A stretch of 64,000 nt of DNA from Anaerostipes hadrus ATCC 29173 = JCM 17467 (GCF_030296915.1 NZ_AP028031.1:2115001-2179000), one strand, 5' to 3'. Shown: positions 34,641 through 43,775, counted from the first letter of the stretch. The notes: generated by a model not told the origin, from the sequence alone. Numbers and translations are program-made.

Positions 34641-34683
34641 AATATAACACTCATTATTAGCACTGTCAAGAGGTGAGTGCTAA
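34641..34683 (-). promoter_or_regulatory. clpB promoter overlapped by a CIRCE (HrcA) operator
   Basis: CIRCE arms TTAGCACTG (34657-34665) and GAGTGCTAA (34675-34683) with the standard 9-bp spacer; only the last base of the left arm deviates. On the minus strand the -35 TTGACA (34664-34669) lies inside the operator and the -10 TATATT (34641-34646) follows after 17 bp. HrcA binding would block RNA polymerase directly. Confidence 0.9.
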
Positions 34684-34773
34684 TATTTTTAATTTTTTCG
34701 TTTATTTTATTTTCAAACAAAAATGAAAGCAGATCTTCTATATGATACCTTAGAAAATCTGCCTTCATTTCTT

Positions 34774-35676
34774 CTAATTTTTATATTCTTCTACTTCTTC
34801 CAGACATGGAATGGATGGGGCTGCCCCTTGTCTGCTTACTGCAATTGCTGATGCTTTGGATGCGGTATCCATTGCTTCTTTGATCATTTTTCCATTTAAG
34901 ATACCTGCAATAAAATATCCGGTGTAGGTATCTCCTGCTGCCGTTGTATCGACTATCTTTACCTTATAAATTGACTGTTCCACATATTCATCACCAGATA
35001 TACATACAGATCCTTCACTTCCTAAAGTTAATACGATGGTTGCTTCTGGGAATTTCTGATGTAACAGACCACTAATATATTTCCCATCAATTTCTTTTGG
35101 TTCTTCCATATCAAGAATCTGCATTGCTTCTATTTCATTTAAAAGAAAATAGTTGATCTGATCTAGTGGAAGTTCTTTTATCTTCTCATTCATTGGAGAT
35201 GGATTTAAAATGATCTTCATTCCAATTTCTTTTGCTTTCTTTACGATATATGGAAGTTCATTGATCTCATTTTGGATCAGTAAATAATCTTCGTTTTTAA
35301 AATGTTCAAAGACTTCATCTACTTGTTCCTTACTGATTGCCTGATTAGCTCCTCCAAATAGAATAATACAGTTATCGCCCTCTTCATCATTTTGTATGAT
35401 CGCATTTCCTGTTCTTACGTCTTCAAGGATCTTAACAAGATCTGTATTTACTCCTGCTTCTTTTAATTGATCTAACAAAAATAGTCCATCCATGCCAATC
35501 GCTCCTGCATGATATGTTTCCATTCCTGCACGTGAAAGTGCAATGGACTGGTTTAATCCTTTTCCGCCTGTATATACGTTCAACTCTTCTGCAGACAATG
35601 TTTCTCCTTTTTTCACAAAATGAGAAACTTTATATACATAGTCAATATTTAATGATCCAAATGATAATATTTTCAT
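34774..35676 (-). CDS. PfkB/ribokinase-family carbohydrate kinase
   Basis: A 300-residue sugar or nucleoside kinase. It has the N-terminal LSFGSLNIDYVYKV, the family signature 1 GGKGLNQSIALSRAG and signature 2 with the catalytic Asp in DTTAAGDTYTGYFIAGIL. Ribokinase-like spacing suggests ribose or a related pentose/nucleoside. Start at 35676 (AGAGAGG 5 bases upstream) is preferred over 35706, which overlaps the ubiX-like stop. It is the last gene of an operon with UbiD and UbiX homologues, an odd pairing. Confidence 0.87.
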   Translation of the reverse strand: MKILSFGSLNIDYVYKVSHFVKKGETLSAEELNVYTGGKGLNQSIALSRAGMETYHAGAIGMDGLFLLDQLKEAGVNTDLVKILEDVRTGNAIIQNDEEGDNCIILFGGANQAISKEQVDEVFEHFKNEDYLLIQNEINELPYIVKKAKEIGMKIILNPSPMNEKIKELPLDQINYFLLNEIEAMQILDMEEPKEIDGKYISGLLHQKFPEATIVLTLGSEGSVCISGDEYVEQSIYKVKIVDTTAAGDTYTGYFIAGILNGKMIKEAMDTASKASAIAVSRQGAAPSIPCLEEVEEYKN

Positions 35677-35690
35677 AGAAACCTCTCTTT

Positions 35691-36260
35691 CTACAATCCG
35701 CTCCATCTTCGATATTCTTTTGCTTCTATCCCAAATGGTTCTAATAGTTTTGCTGCAATATGATACATCATTTCTTCTATGCTCTCTGGCATATGATAAA
35801 AAGTCATCATTGGTGGAATAATCCGCACATTCGGAATCATTGCCAATTCCTGAAGATTTCTAAGATGAATCGCACTCAGTGGTGTCTCTCTTGCTGCAAG
35901 CACCAATGGCCGTTGCTCTTTGATCGTTACATCCGCTGCACGAAGTATCAGATTGTCTGCATATCCACTGTGAATTCCTGCAATTGTCTTCATACTACAT
36001 GGGACAATGAGCATCCCTTCCGTCTGAAATGATCCACTGGCTGGTCCTGCACCGATCTCTCTTGAATCCAGAACATGATCAGCAAGTTTTTCAACCTCTT
36101 CCACCTTCATTTTTGTTTCATGTTCCAAGGTCAGTTTGGCACTATCTGTCATAACCAAATAAGATTCAAAATCCTTCTGCTCTTGCACCAATTTTAGACA
36201 CTGGATCAAGATTGGAATTCCACTTGCCCCTGTTGCTCCTATGATCAGTCGTTTCTTCAT
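35691..36260 (-). CDS. ubiX: UbiX-family flavin prenyltransferase
   Basis: Makes prenylated FMN from FMN and dimethylallyl phosphate, the cofactor of UbiD decarboxylases. The 189-residue protein starts KKRLIIGATGASGIPI (FMN binding) and contains SFQTEGMLIVPCSMKTIAGIHSGYADNLI and LVLAARETPLSAIHLRNL, the standard UbiX signatures. It directly follows the UbiD-family gene, which it presumably serves; this clade is also called BsdB/Pad1-like. Confidence 0.93.
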   Translation of the reverse strand: MKKRLIIGATGASGIPILIQCLKLVQEQKDFESYLVMTDSAKLTLEHETKMKVEEVEKLADHVLDSREIGAGPASGSFQTEGMLIVPCSMKTIAGIHSGYADNLILRAADVTIKEQRPLVLAARETPLSAIHLRNLQELAMIPNVRIIPPMMTFYHMPESIEEMMYHIAAKLLEPFGIEAKEYRRWSGL

Positions 36261-36297
36261 TCAAATAAATTTCCTTTTCCTATTTATATTCTGTATT

Positions 36298-37761
36298 TTA
36301 TGATAACCAGTGTTCCGGATCAACTTCCATAAATCTTGCTCTCTTGAATCGCTCTTTCTGATCATATGGAACAGTACAGTCAAAGATTGTCTTGCATGCA
36401 ATCCCATGATCTCTGATACTTGAAGAACATGTTGGATCGTTTGATGGATCCAGTGGATGACATCTTACCCCTGGAATCGTGATGATATCTGCATCTCCCT
36501 GGAATCTTGTATTCATTGCCCATAATACATCATTCATATCGAAACAGTCGACGTCTTCGTCTACCAAAAATACATGTTTCAGTTCACTGAATGCTGAAAA
36601 TGCAAGAAGTGCTGCCTGTCTTTGTCTTCCTTCATCGCTGGCTTCTCGTTTCTTAAACTGTAAGACTGCCATGTATTTTCCACCGCCTGCGGAGCCGCAG
36701 TATACATTCTGAAGACGTCCCGGCATCGCTTTTTCTACCATTCCATAAATACTTGCTTCTGTTGGGATTCCAGCCATGGATACATGTTCTTCACTTGGCC
36801 CGATACATGTCTGCATGATCGGATTTTCTCTGTGTGTTACCGCTTTGACTTTGATCAGCCAGCACTGTGAACTTGCAGGTCCTGTGTATCCTGGAAATTC
36901 TGGCATTGCATAGCCTGTGTGGCTGTTCTGGTCTTCCTGTACTCGGACATTTGGAATCACTTCCCCTTCGATGACATATTCGGCATTTGCAATTGCCATT
37001 TCGTTAACTGTTAAGCATTTACAAAGCTCTACTGGTTCATTTCTCAATGCACCTGCTACAGATAATTCATCGTATCCCAGAGGTGTTGTTGGTGCCTCGA
37101 AACAAGAACCGATCTCGATCGCCGGATCCACTCCGATACTGATTGAAATTGGAAGTTTCTGTCCTAATTCTTCTGCACGTTCTGCCATTGCTCCGATGTG
37201 TCTTGCTCCAGGAGTGAAGAAAATAGAAAGTTCATCTTTTCCCTGAATGCATAATCTGTGGATGGTTACATCATGAACTCCTGTGTCTGGGTGCGTTGCA
37301 TAGCACATACCCAATGTAATATATGGGCCTGCATCATCTGGTGTGTTGGTTGGTGCTGGTACCAGATCATACAAATTAAAGTCTGGATCTTCCACTTTAT
37401 GAACAACCTGCTGACATGGTGCATCTCCCTGATATTCCACTGGTGCTATCGGATTATCTACGCTATGATAAAGTTTCTTTCCTAATTCTTCTGGTTTACA
37501 GTCCAAGAGCGCTGCCACATGCTTTCTGCTTGCTAATACACCGATGGCTACTCTGGCATCTTTATGTCCTTTGACATTATTAAATACCATCGCTGGACCT
37601 TCTTTTGTCGGGCGCTTTACAGTTCCACCTGCACCTACATAGCGGTAAACTCCCGCAAGTTCTGCCATTGGATCAACTTCTACATCAGTTTCTATGTACT
37701 GCCCTTCCATTTGTTTCAAGCGTTTTAATGCACTTCTTAAATCTCTTACTTTATCTTGCAT
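36298..37761 (-). CDS. UbiD-family (de)carboxylase
   Basis: prFMN-dependent reversible decarboxylase of 487 residues. Family landmarks include KGHKDARVAIGVLASRKH, PAPTNTPDDAGPYITLG (active-site region), EFPGYTGPAS and LVDEDVDCFDMNDVLWAMNTRFQGDAD near the C-terminus. Sequence style is closer to hydroxyarylic-acid decarboxylases (BsdC/YclC) than to ubiquinone UbiD, as fits an anaerobe without ubiquinone. The substrate, perhaps a phenolic or other aromatic acid, cannot be told. First gene of UbiD-UbiX-PfkB. Confidence 0.9.
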   Translation of the reverse strand: MQDKVRDLRSALKRLKQMEGQYIETDVEVDPMAELAGVYRYVGAGGTVKRPTKEGPAMVFNNVKGHKDARVAIGVLASRKHVAALLDCKPEELGKKLYHSVDNPIAPVEYQGDAPCQQVVHKVEDPDFNLYDLVPAPTNTPDDAGPYITLGMCYATHPDTGVHDVTIHRLCIQGKDELSIFFTPGARHIGAMAERAEELGQKLPISISIGVDPAIEIGSCFEAPTTPLGYDELSVAGALRNEPVELCKCLTVNEMAIANAEYVIEGEVIPNVRVQEDQNSHTGYAMPEFPGYTGPASSQCWLIKVKAVTHRENPIMQTCIGPSEEHVSMAGIPTEASIYGMVEKAMPGRLQNVYCGSAGGGKYMAVLQFKKREASDEGRQRQAALLAFSAFSELKHVFLVDEDVDCFDMNDVLWAMNTRFQGDADIITIPGVRCHPLDPSNDPTCSSSIRDHGIACKTIFDCTVPYDQKERFKRARFMEVDPEHWLS

Positions 37762-37893
37762 TTGTCTCCTTCTTTCTTATACTTCTCTTTCTCATTTCCA
37801 ACAACATAATCCCAATGTTCAAGTACTGCTTTTCGATAACAACAGTTCAATGACATGGCATCAATAGAGTCACAAATTGCTATGAAATGAAAA

Positions 37894-37931
37894 AATGGCA
37901 GATGAATTCATCTCTAGATCCATCTACCATT
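37894..37931 (-). terminator. Terminator of the 5-oxoprolinase operon
   Basis: Stem AATGGCAGATG (37894-37904) / CATCTACCATT (37921-37931), with TTTTTTCATTTC following on the minus strand, 27 bases after the pxpA stop. Confidence 0.75.
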
Positions 37932-37957
37932 TCTTCATTATCTTAAAAATATCTCCA

Positions 37958-38713
37958 TTATAAATGACAGATTTCTATCTCATTCTCACCGAATGTCTTA
38001 CGGATCTTCTCCACAAATAATAATGCTTTCTCTCCATCTCCGTGAACGCATACTGAGTCTGCCTTAATATCAATATCTTTTCCAGTGATCGAAGTCACTT
38101 TTCCTTCTTTTATCATACGAATAACTCGGTTGATCGCTTCATCTTCATCTTCGATCATAGCTCCTGGTTTTCTTCGATTCACCAGTGTTCCATCTTCTTC
38201 ATAAGCTCTGTCTGCAAATACTTCACTGGCTGACTTTAATCCACAGTCTTTTGCTGCTTTGATCATCTCGCTTCCAGATAATCCCATAACGATCAGGTCT
38301 TTATCATATTCATAAATTGCTTCACAGATTGCTTTAGACAGATCATAATCCTTAGCCGCCATATTATATAATGCTCCATGTGGTTTTACATGCTGTAATT
38401 TCACTCCGGCCGCTTTACACATTCCACCTATCGCACTGATCTGGTATAGTGTATATGCTTTCGCTTCTTCGTTGGAAACCGCCATGCTTCTTCGTCCAAA
38501 TCCCATCAGATCTGGAAGTCCAGGATGAGCTCCAACTGCGATCCCGGCTTCTTTTGCTCTCTGGATCGTCTCCATCATAACCACTGGATCGGATGCATGA
38601 TAACCACATGCAACATTCGCTGATGTGATCAATGGAATGATCTTATCATCATTCCCGATCGTGTAACGTCCAAAACTTTCTCCAAGGTCACTATTTAAAT
38701 CTATCTGGTACAT
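37958..38713 (-). CDS. pxpA: 5-oxoprolinase subunit A (LamB/YcsF family)
   Basis: Part of the PxpABC enzyme, which opens 5-oxoproline (pyroglutamate) to glutamate with ATP. The 251-residue protein begins IDLNSDLGESFGRY, followed by ACGYHASDP and AVGAHPGLPDLMGFGRR, and has VKPHGALYN and SVCVHGD later, the metal-binding landmarks of the family. It is the last gene of an operon with accC, accB, pxpC, pxpB and a YcsG transporter gene, the same set found as ycsF-ycsG-kipI-kipA in Bacillus, plus the acc genes. Confidence 0.93.
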   Translation of the reverse strand: MYQIDLNSDLGESFGRYTIGNDDKIIPLITSANVACGYHASDPVVMMETIQRAKEAGIAVGAHPGLPDLMGFGRRSMAVSNEEAKAYTLYQISAIGGMCKAAGVKLQHVKPHGALYNMAAKDYDLSKAICEAIYEYDKDLIVMGLSGSEMIKAAKDCGLKSASEVFADRAYEEDGTLVNRRKPGAMIEDEDEAINRVIRMIKEGKVTSITGKDIDIKADSVCVHGDGEKALLFVEKIRKTFGENEIEICHL

Positions 38714-38749
38714 TTAATTTATACCTCCATTTCTTCCGTTTTATCGAAT

Positions 38750-40096
38750 TTAATCTAATTTCAAGAGTCTCTCGATAAATCCTGTATCCGCTTTTCCTTC
38801 ACAGAATTCACGGTTATTCATCAGCTGATACTGGAAATCAAGGTTTGTATTGATTCCTAATATCACCATCTCATCAAGAGCTGATCTCATTTTCTGTAAT
38901 GCTGCATCACGGTCTGGTGCGTGTACGATAACTTTTGCGATCATAGAATCGTATTCGGATGGAATACAGTACCCTGTATAAATTGCGGTATCTACACGAA
39001 CTCCATTTCCAGCTGGCAAATGCAAATGTTTGATCACACCTGGACTTGGCATAAAGTTTTTCTCTGGAATCTCTGCATTGATACGACATTCGATTGCATG
39101 TCCGTTGATCTCCACATCTTCCTGTGTAAAACTTAATTCCATTCCCATAGCCACTCGGATCTGTTCAATGATCAGATCTGTTCCCGTAACCATCTCTGTG
39201 ACCCCATGTTCTACCTGAATACGTGTGTTCATTTCCATGAAATAATAGGTTCCTTTTGGATCAAGGATAAATTCTATGGTTCCAGCATTGGTATACCCTA
39301 CTGCTTTCGCTGCAAGGATCGCATCGTGATTCATAGATTTTCTGATCTTTTCCGTGATCGCTGGGGATGGTGATTCTTCGATCAGTTTCTGGTGATTTCT
39401 CTGAACAGAACAATCACGTTCTCCCAAGGCTACGACATTCCCATGTCCATCTGCCATGATCTGAATCTCCACATGTCTTGGATTCTCGATGAATTTCTCA
39501 ATGTACATCGTATCATCACCAAATGCATTGGCAGATTCTCTCTGAGCAGTATTGAAATTGAATTCAAAATCTTCTTTGGATCTGGAAACTCGCATTCCTT
39601 TTCCACCACCACCTGAAGATGCTTTTATCATAACTGGATAACCGATCTCATCTGCTAATTTCTCCCCTGTAGCTGCATCATAGACAGGTTCTTTGGTTCC
39701 TGGAACAACTGGAACTCCTGCTTCCATCATTGTTTTTCTTGCGTTTGATTTATTTCCCATGCTGTCAATGACTTCTGCACTCGGTCCGATAAATGCAATA
39801 CCATTTTCTTTACATAAGCGAACGAAATCAGCATTCTCAGATAAGAAACCAAACCCTGGATGGATCGCATCTGCGTCCGTATTCTTTGCTGCAGAAATGA
39901 TACGTTCCATGTTTAAGTAGCTGTTTTTTGCAGGTCCTTCTCCGATACATACTCTTCGATCTGCTAATTGTACATGAAGACTGTCTTTATCTTCTTTTGA
40001 ATAAACCGCGATACTCTTGATCCCCATATTACGACAAGCACGAATAATGCGCACTGCGATCTCACCACGGTTCGCGATCAATATACTTCGAAACAT
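38750..40096 (-). CDS. accC: Biotin carboxylase
   Basis: ATP-grasp enzyme that carboxylates the biotin on the carrier encoded next door. 448 residues, the standard length. Seen: N-terminal FRSILIANRGEIAVRIIRACR, glycine-rich ATP loop KASSGGGGKGMR, ERDCSVQRNHQKLIEESPSP, and FMEMNTRIQVEHGVTE with the catalytic residues. No carboxyltransferase accA/accD genes are nearby. Its place inside the 5-oxoprolinase operon suggests a dedicated biotin-dependent reaction rather than, or besides, fatty acid synthesis. Confidence 0.93.
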   Translation of the reverse strand: MFRSILIANRGEIAVRIIRACRNMGIKSIAVYSKEDKDSLHVQLADRRVCIGEGPAKNSYLNMERIISAAKNTDADAIHPGFGFLSENADFVRLCKENGIAFIGPSAEVIDSMGNKSNARKTMMEAGVPVVPGTKEPVYDAATGEKLADEIGYPVMIKASSGGGGKGMRVSRSKEDFEFNFNTAQRESANAFGDDTMYIEKFIENPRHVEIQIMADGHGNVVALGERDCSVQRNHQKLIEESPSPAITEKIRKSMNHDAILAAKAVGYTNAGTIEFILDPKGTYYFMEMNTRIQVEHGVTEMVTGTDLIIEQIRVAMGMELSFTQEDVEINGHAIECRINAEIPEKNFMPSPGVIKHLHLPAGNGVRVDTAIYTGYCIPSEYDSMIAKVIVHAPDRDAALQKMRSALDEMVILGINTNLDFQYQLMNNREFCEGKADTGFIERLLKLD

Positions 40097-40108
40097 ACAA
40101 TGCCTCCT

Positions 40109-40540
40109 TTAGTCTTCAAGTTTTTTTACTTTAAATAATGGCTGTCCATATTCAACTTTCTGTTCGTTGCTTGCTAAGACAGCTTCAATCTCACAGTCAT
40201 AATCACTTTCGATCTCATTCATTAATTTCATCGCCTCAAGGATACATACAGTCTGTCCTGCCTTGACTCTGTCTCCAACCTTCACAAATGCCTTGGCATC
40301 TGGGGATGGAGCCGAATAAAAGGTACCTACGATCGGAGATGTGATGTATGATTCATCTTCGGAATCAATACTTTCTACTGTATCAACACCCTGTGTGGAA
40401 ACTGACATCGGTGCAGCAGGCGCTCCAACACTTCCTCTTCTGCTCATTTTGATCTTTACATCGCCTTCCTGAATGCTGAAATCAAGCATAGAGGAATTCT
40501 CGATGATCTTTACTAATTTCTCAATTTTATCTAAATTCAC
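40109..40540 (-). CDS. accB: Biotin carboxyl carrier protein
   Basis: A 143-residue carrier. The C-terminal biotinyl domain (about residues 65-140) contains the target Lys in CILEAMKLMNEIES. The N-terminal helix (NLDKIEKLVKIIENSSMLDFSIQEGDVKIKMSR) and Ala/Pro/Ser linker are like AccB. Encoded 12 bases before accC, so both are made together and presumably act as one biotin carboxylase module. Confidence 0.93.
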   Translation of the reverse strand: MNLDKIEKLVKIIENSSMLDFSIQEGDVKIKMSRRGSVGAPAAPMSVSTQGVDTVESIDSEDESYITSPIVGTFYSAPSPDAKAFVKVGDRVKAGQTVCILEAMKLMNEIESDYDCEIEAVLASNEQKVEYGQPLFKVKKLED

Positions 40541-40557
40541 CGTTTCATTCTCCTTTT

Positions 40558-41562
40558 CTATTTAAATAGTGTGCTGATTCGTTTTGCAACGAGTCTGCAA
40601 TCTAATACTTCTTTACAAGGTGTATAAATCTGGCTTCTGAAGTCATTCAGCTCTTTCATCTCATCTGCTAACAGCTTCTGGGCTTCTTCTACGGATACTG
40701 CCTGAAATCTTACTTTTTGTTCTGTTTTTCTTTGAACAAGTTTCGGAATATCTACAGAAACAACTGTCGCGATCTTCGCATATCCACCCGTTGTCTGGCG
40801 GTCTGCTAATAAGATGATCGGTTTTCCATGACTTGGTACCTGAACAGATCCAAAGGCGATTCCGTCAGATATGATGTCTGAAGTCGTCTTATATGCGATA
40901 AATGGTCCTTCTAATCGGCATCCCATGCGGTCAAATTCACTTGTTACTGTATATTCTGAATTTAAAAATGTTTCTCGGCCCTCTTTTGTAAACATCTTTT
41001 CCTGAGGTCCCATGACAACTCTTAATGTTATCTTTTCCTGATCAAATTCATCAAGATCCAGACTTCTTGATAAATAATATGGCAGATATCTTCGCTTTGC
41101 CCTGAACGCAATATAATCTTCATCTTCTAGTTTCCGGCCTTTATATCCACCGATCTGACATTTGATATTCGTAGAACGGCTTCCCATGACTACTGGCACA
41201 TCAAGATAACTTGAAAATGCAATATATCCTCTTGTTCCAGTTCTTGCTCCGCCAAATGTCAAAATATCTCCACGATGCATATAAATTGCTGTATACATCT
41301 TGGCAGGTTTTCCATTGATCTGCGGGCGGAAATCTCCACCTGTGATTGAAATGATCGTCTCGGATGTAAATTCAAGTGTTGGTCCTATTAAGGTAAATTC
41401 AAGAACTGCTTCATTTTCCGGGTTATCCAGCAGGAGATTTGCAATCTTAAAAGAACGAACATCCATAACTCCGGATACACTAAATCCCTGACTCTGGTAT
41501 CCTGTTCTTCCAAGATCCTGCACCGTTGTCATCATTCCGCCTTTTAATACACGAATTCCCAT
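40558..41562 (-). CDS. pxpC: 5-oxoprolinase subunit C (KipA / biotin-dependent carboxyltransferase-like)
   Basis: A 334-residue protein of the allophanate-hydrolase-subunit-2 family. It begins IRVLKGGMMTTVQDLGRTGYQSQGFSVSGVMD, the classic start, and has ITGGDFRPQINGKP and ILLADRQTTGGYAKIATV. With PxpB it forms the core of 5-oxoprolinase. The family is also annotated as biotin-dependent carboxyltransferase, which is notable beside accB/accC. Only 3 bases separate it from pxpB. Confidence 0.92.
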   Translation of the reverse strand: MGIRVLKGGMMTTVQDLGRTGYQSQGFSVSGVMDVRSFKIANLLLDNPENEAVLEFTLIGPTLEFTSETIISITGGDFRPQINGKPAKMYTAIYMHRGDILTFGGARTGTRGYIAFSSYLDVPVVMGSRSTNIKCQIGGYKGRKLEDEDYIAFRAKRRYLPYYLSRSLDLDEFDQEKITLRVVMGPQEKMFTKEGRETFLNSEYTVTSEFDRMGCRLEGPFIAYKTTSDIISDGIAFGSVQVPSHGKPIILLADRQTTGGYAKIATVVSVDIPKLVQRKTEQKVRFQAVSVEEAQKLLADEMKELNDFRSQIYTPCKEVLDCRLVAKRISTLFK

Positions 41563-41565
41563 AAT

Positions 41566-42294
41566 CTACACCTCCTTTGTATGAATGATACATTCATATG
41601 TTCCATTTTCAACCTGTTCTTTGATCTTTAAATACTCTTCTTCTGAAACAGGTACAAAACGGATATAATCTCCAGCTTCAAAAAGAATTGGATTCTCTCG
41701 TTCTGGATCATAGGTTTTTACTGGTGTCAGACCAAGTAACTGCCATCCTCCTGGTGAATCAAGCGGATAAATTCCTGTCTGAGAGCCACCGATCCCAACA
41801 CTTCCTGCCGGAATTCTGATTCTTGGGTTCGCCAGTCTTGGTGTATGAATTCTTTCATCAAGTCCTCCAAGATATGAAAATCCTGGCAAAAATCCAAGCA
41901 TGTAGATCAAGTAGTCTTTGGAAGAATGAATCTTTATAACCTCTTCTTCCGTTAAACCAGCATTTTTTGCGATATTTTCAATATCTGGTCCGTATTCTCC
42001 TCCATAACATACTGGGATTTCAAAAATTCTGGATGTCGATGTCTCTTCATTGACATCCAGTTTTAGTAACTTCTGTAGACGTTTTGTTAATGTTTTGTAA
42101 TTTACCACCCTCGGGTCATAATTGATCAAGAGACTGGTAAATGCCGGGATCATATCCTGCACACCTTCGATACGCTGCGCTTTTAAAAGATGTACAAAGG
42201 CTGTGATCCTTGCATTGATCTCTGGGGAAATTTCCTGTCCAAATTCAATGAGTAAGGCAGAATCTCCCGCAGTACTAATCTTTACTTCTTCCAT
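41566..42294 (-). CDS. pxpB: 5-oxoprolinase subunit B (KipI family)
   Basis: A 242-residue protein of the allophanate-hydrolase-subunit-1 family. Landmarks: AGDSALLIEFGQEI near the N-terminus, FLPGFSYLGGLDERIHTPRLANPRIRIPAGSVGIGGSQTGIYPLDSPGGWQLLG as the long family core (quoted in part by its key residues F-PGF-YL, PR, GSVGI and SPGGW). In Bacillus KipI also inhibits a sporulation kinase; here the operon points to 5-oxoproline metabolism. Confidence 0.92.
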   Translation of the reverse strand: MEEVKISTAGDSALLIEFGQEISPEINARITAFVHLLKAQRIEGVQDMIPAFTSLLINYDPRVVNYKTLTKRLQKLLKLDVNEETSTSRIFEIPVCYGGEYGPDIENIAKNAGLTEEEVIKIHSSKDYLIYMLGFLPGFSYLGGLDERIHTPRLANPRIRIPAGSVGIGGSQTGIYPLDSPGGWQLLGLTPVKTYDPERENPILFEAGDYIRFVPVSEEEYLKIKEQVENGTYECIIHTKEV

Positions 42295-42370
42295 GTTTTT
42301 TCACATAACTCCTTTCGGTCAGTCTGTGCTTCTATGTTTTAAACTTATCTGTTTATCCAGACAATTTTGC

Positions 42371-43594
42371 TTATGCAAATAATGCACTTAAGCTGCTTAA
42401 TGATGTAATTCCAAGATATCCTGAAACAACAACTACCACGATTCCAAGAACCAGTAATAATACTGGATGATGATAATCTTCTCCCATAACAGATTTCTTC
42501 TGAGATGCGATCAGGCAAACTCCTAATGTGATCGGTAAGATCAATCCATTTAATGCTCCTGCAAGTACTAATAATACCGCTGGCTGTCCAGCAAGTGCCA
42601 TACATACAGTACTGATCGCGATAAATCCTACAATAAACCATTTCTCATTCTTCTCAATCGTTTTGCTGAATGTCTTAAGGAAAGACACAGATGTATAAGC
42701 ACATCCAACGATGGATGTGATCGCTGCGCATAAGATCACAAGTCCAAAGAATCTATAACCGATCTGTCCTGCTCCCTGTAAAAATGCATCCGCTGTTGGG
42801 TTCGCTGCATCTAATGTATGAGCTGGTGAAGTTGCTGTTGCTACAACCACTCCTAAAACTGCAAGGAATAAGAAGATACGTACGATCGTTGCAATTCCCA
42901 TTCCCATAACAGAACTCTTATTGATCTCTTTTAAGTTCTCTTTTCCAGTGATTCCTGAATCAATCAGACGATGTGCACCTGCAAATGTAATATATCCACC
43001 GACTGTTCCTCCAAGTAATGTAAGGATCGCTGGGAAAATATCTCCCATAGATGCTGTTGGCATGATTGTTTCTTTTGCTGCCATACCAACTGGCGGCTGT
43101 ACGATCAGGATCACAATAAAGATGACAAGGATCATGATCCCACCAAGGATCTTTGTAAGGTTATCCATAGCATTTAATGCATTCTTTGATAAAAATACGA
43201 TGATCGCAATTGCTCCCGCAATAAAATATCCAACAGTAGTAGGAATTCCAAGAAGTGTATTAAAACCTAAAGCACCTCCACCAACGTTACCGATATTAAA
43301 TACAAGACCACCTGCTACAACTAAAAATGCGATCACATATCCAAGTCCAGGAAGTACCTTATTCGCCACATCCTGTCCACGCATTCCAGATACGCACAGA
43401 ACTCTCCATACATTTAACTGCACGATCGCTGCTAAGATCACGGAGATTAAAATTACAAATCCAAAGCTTCCATGCAGACTATCTGTAAATTTACCAGTTT
43501 GTGTCAGAAATCCAGGTCCAATTGCCGAAGTTGCCATAAGAAATGCCGCACCGATCAAAGCGCTTGCACTTTTTTTGTTATTCTCTTTCTTCAT
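42371..43594 (-). CDS. NRAMP-superfamily transporter (YcsG type), probably for 5-oxoproline
   Basis: A 407-residue membrane protein with about eleven hydrophobic helices. It belongs to the NRAMP/APC fold but is of the YcsG branch, encoded with 5-oxoprolinase genes in Bacillus too. The helix-1 motif reads ATSAIGPGFLTQTG instead of the metal-binding DPGN of true NRAMPs, so metal transport is unlikely. I infer uptake of 5-oxoproline or a related substrate. Start at 43594 is used because the upstream codons overlap the promoter. First gene of the operon. Confidence 0.85.
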   Translation of the reverse strand: MKKENNKKSASALIGAAFLMATSAIGPGFLTQTGKFTDSLHGSFGFVILISVILAAIVQLNVWRVLCVSGMRGQDVANKVLPGLGYVIAFLVVAGGLVFNIGNVGGGALGFNTLLGIPTTVGYFIAGAIAIIVFLSKNALNAMDNLTKILGGIMILVIFIVILIVQPPVGMAAKETIMPTASMGDIFPAILTLLGGTVGGYITFAGAHRLIDSGITGKENLKEINKSSVMGMGIATIVRIFLFLAVLGVVVATATSPAHTLDAANPTADAFLQGAGQIGYRFFGLVILCAAITSIVGCAYTSVSFLKTFSKTIEKNEKWFIVGFIAISTVCMALAGQPAVLLVLAGALNGLILPITLGVCLIASQKKSVMGEDYHHPVLLLVLGIVVVVVSGYLGITSLSSLSALFA

Positions 43595-43631
43595 AGTAAA
43601 TAATTTCCTTTCCTTTTCGTAATAATTAATA

Positions 43632-43660
43632 ATTATAACAAAATTTCTGACGATACGCAA
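43632..43660 (-). promoter_or_regulatory. Promoter of the 5-oxoprolinase operon
   Basis: Minus strand: -35 TTGCGT (43655-43660), 17-bp spacer, -10 TATAAT (43632-43637), 38 bases before the ycsG-type start codon. Confidence 0.65.
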
Positions 43661-43675
43661 CTTTAAAGCGTTGAT

Positions 43676-43709
43676 TTGAATGACGGAAATTATTGGTGGA
43701 ATATTATAA
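43676..43709. repeat. 34-bp sequence shared, inverted, with 60007-60040
   Basis: The 34 bases from TTGAATGACGG to GGAATATTATAA are an exact match to the reverse complement at 60007-60040, beside palindrome D. A second short match (AACATACACA at 43752-43761 and 59821-59830) follows on this side, so this may be the relic of a D-type element whose hairpin is lost. Confidence 0.7.
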
Positions 43710-43775
43710 CTTTCTGTCTATCACTACAAAAATTGAAAACAAATAACGTTCAACATACACAACTACTTAAATTAT

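Noticed and set aside
42371-43594. Manganese/iron NRAMP transporter
   Set aside because: The helix-1 DPGN metal motif is replaced by GPGF and the operon is for 5-oxoproline metabolism.
42921-43622. 233-codon plus-strand frame opposite the YcsG-type gene
   Set aside because: It is antisense to a well-recognised transporter gene; long antisense frames are expected from its codon usage, and the product has no recognisable features.
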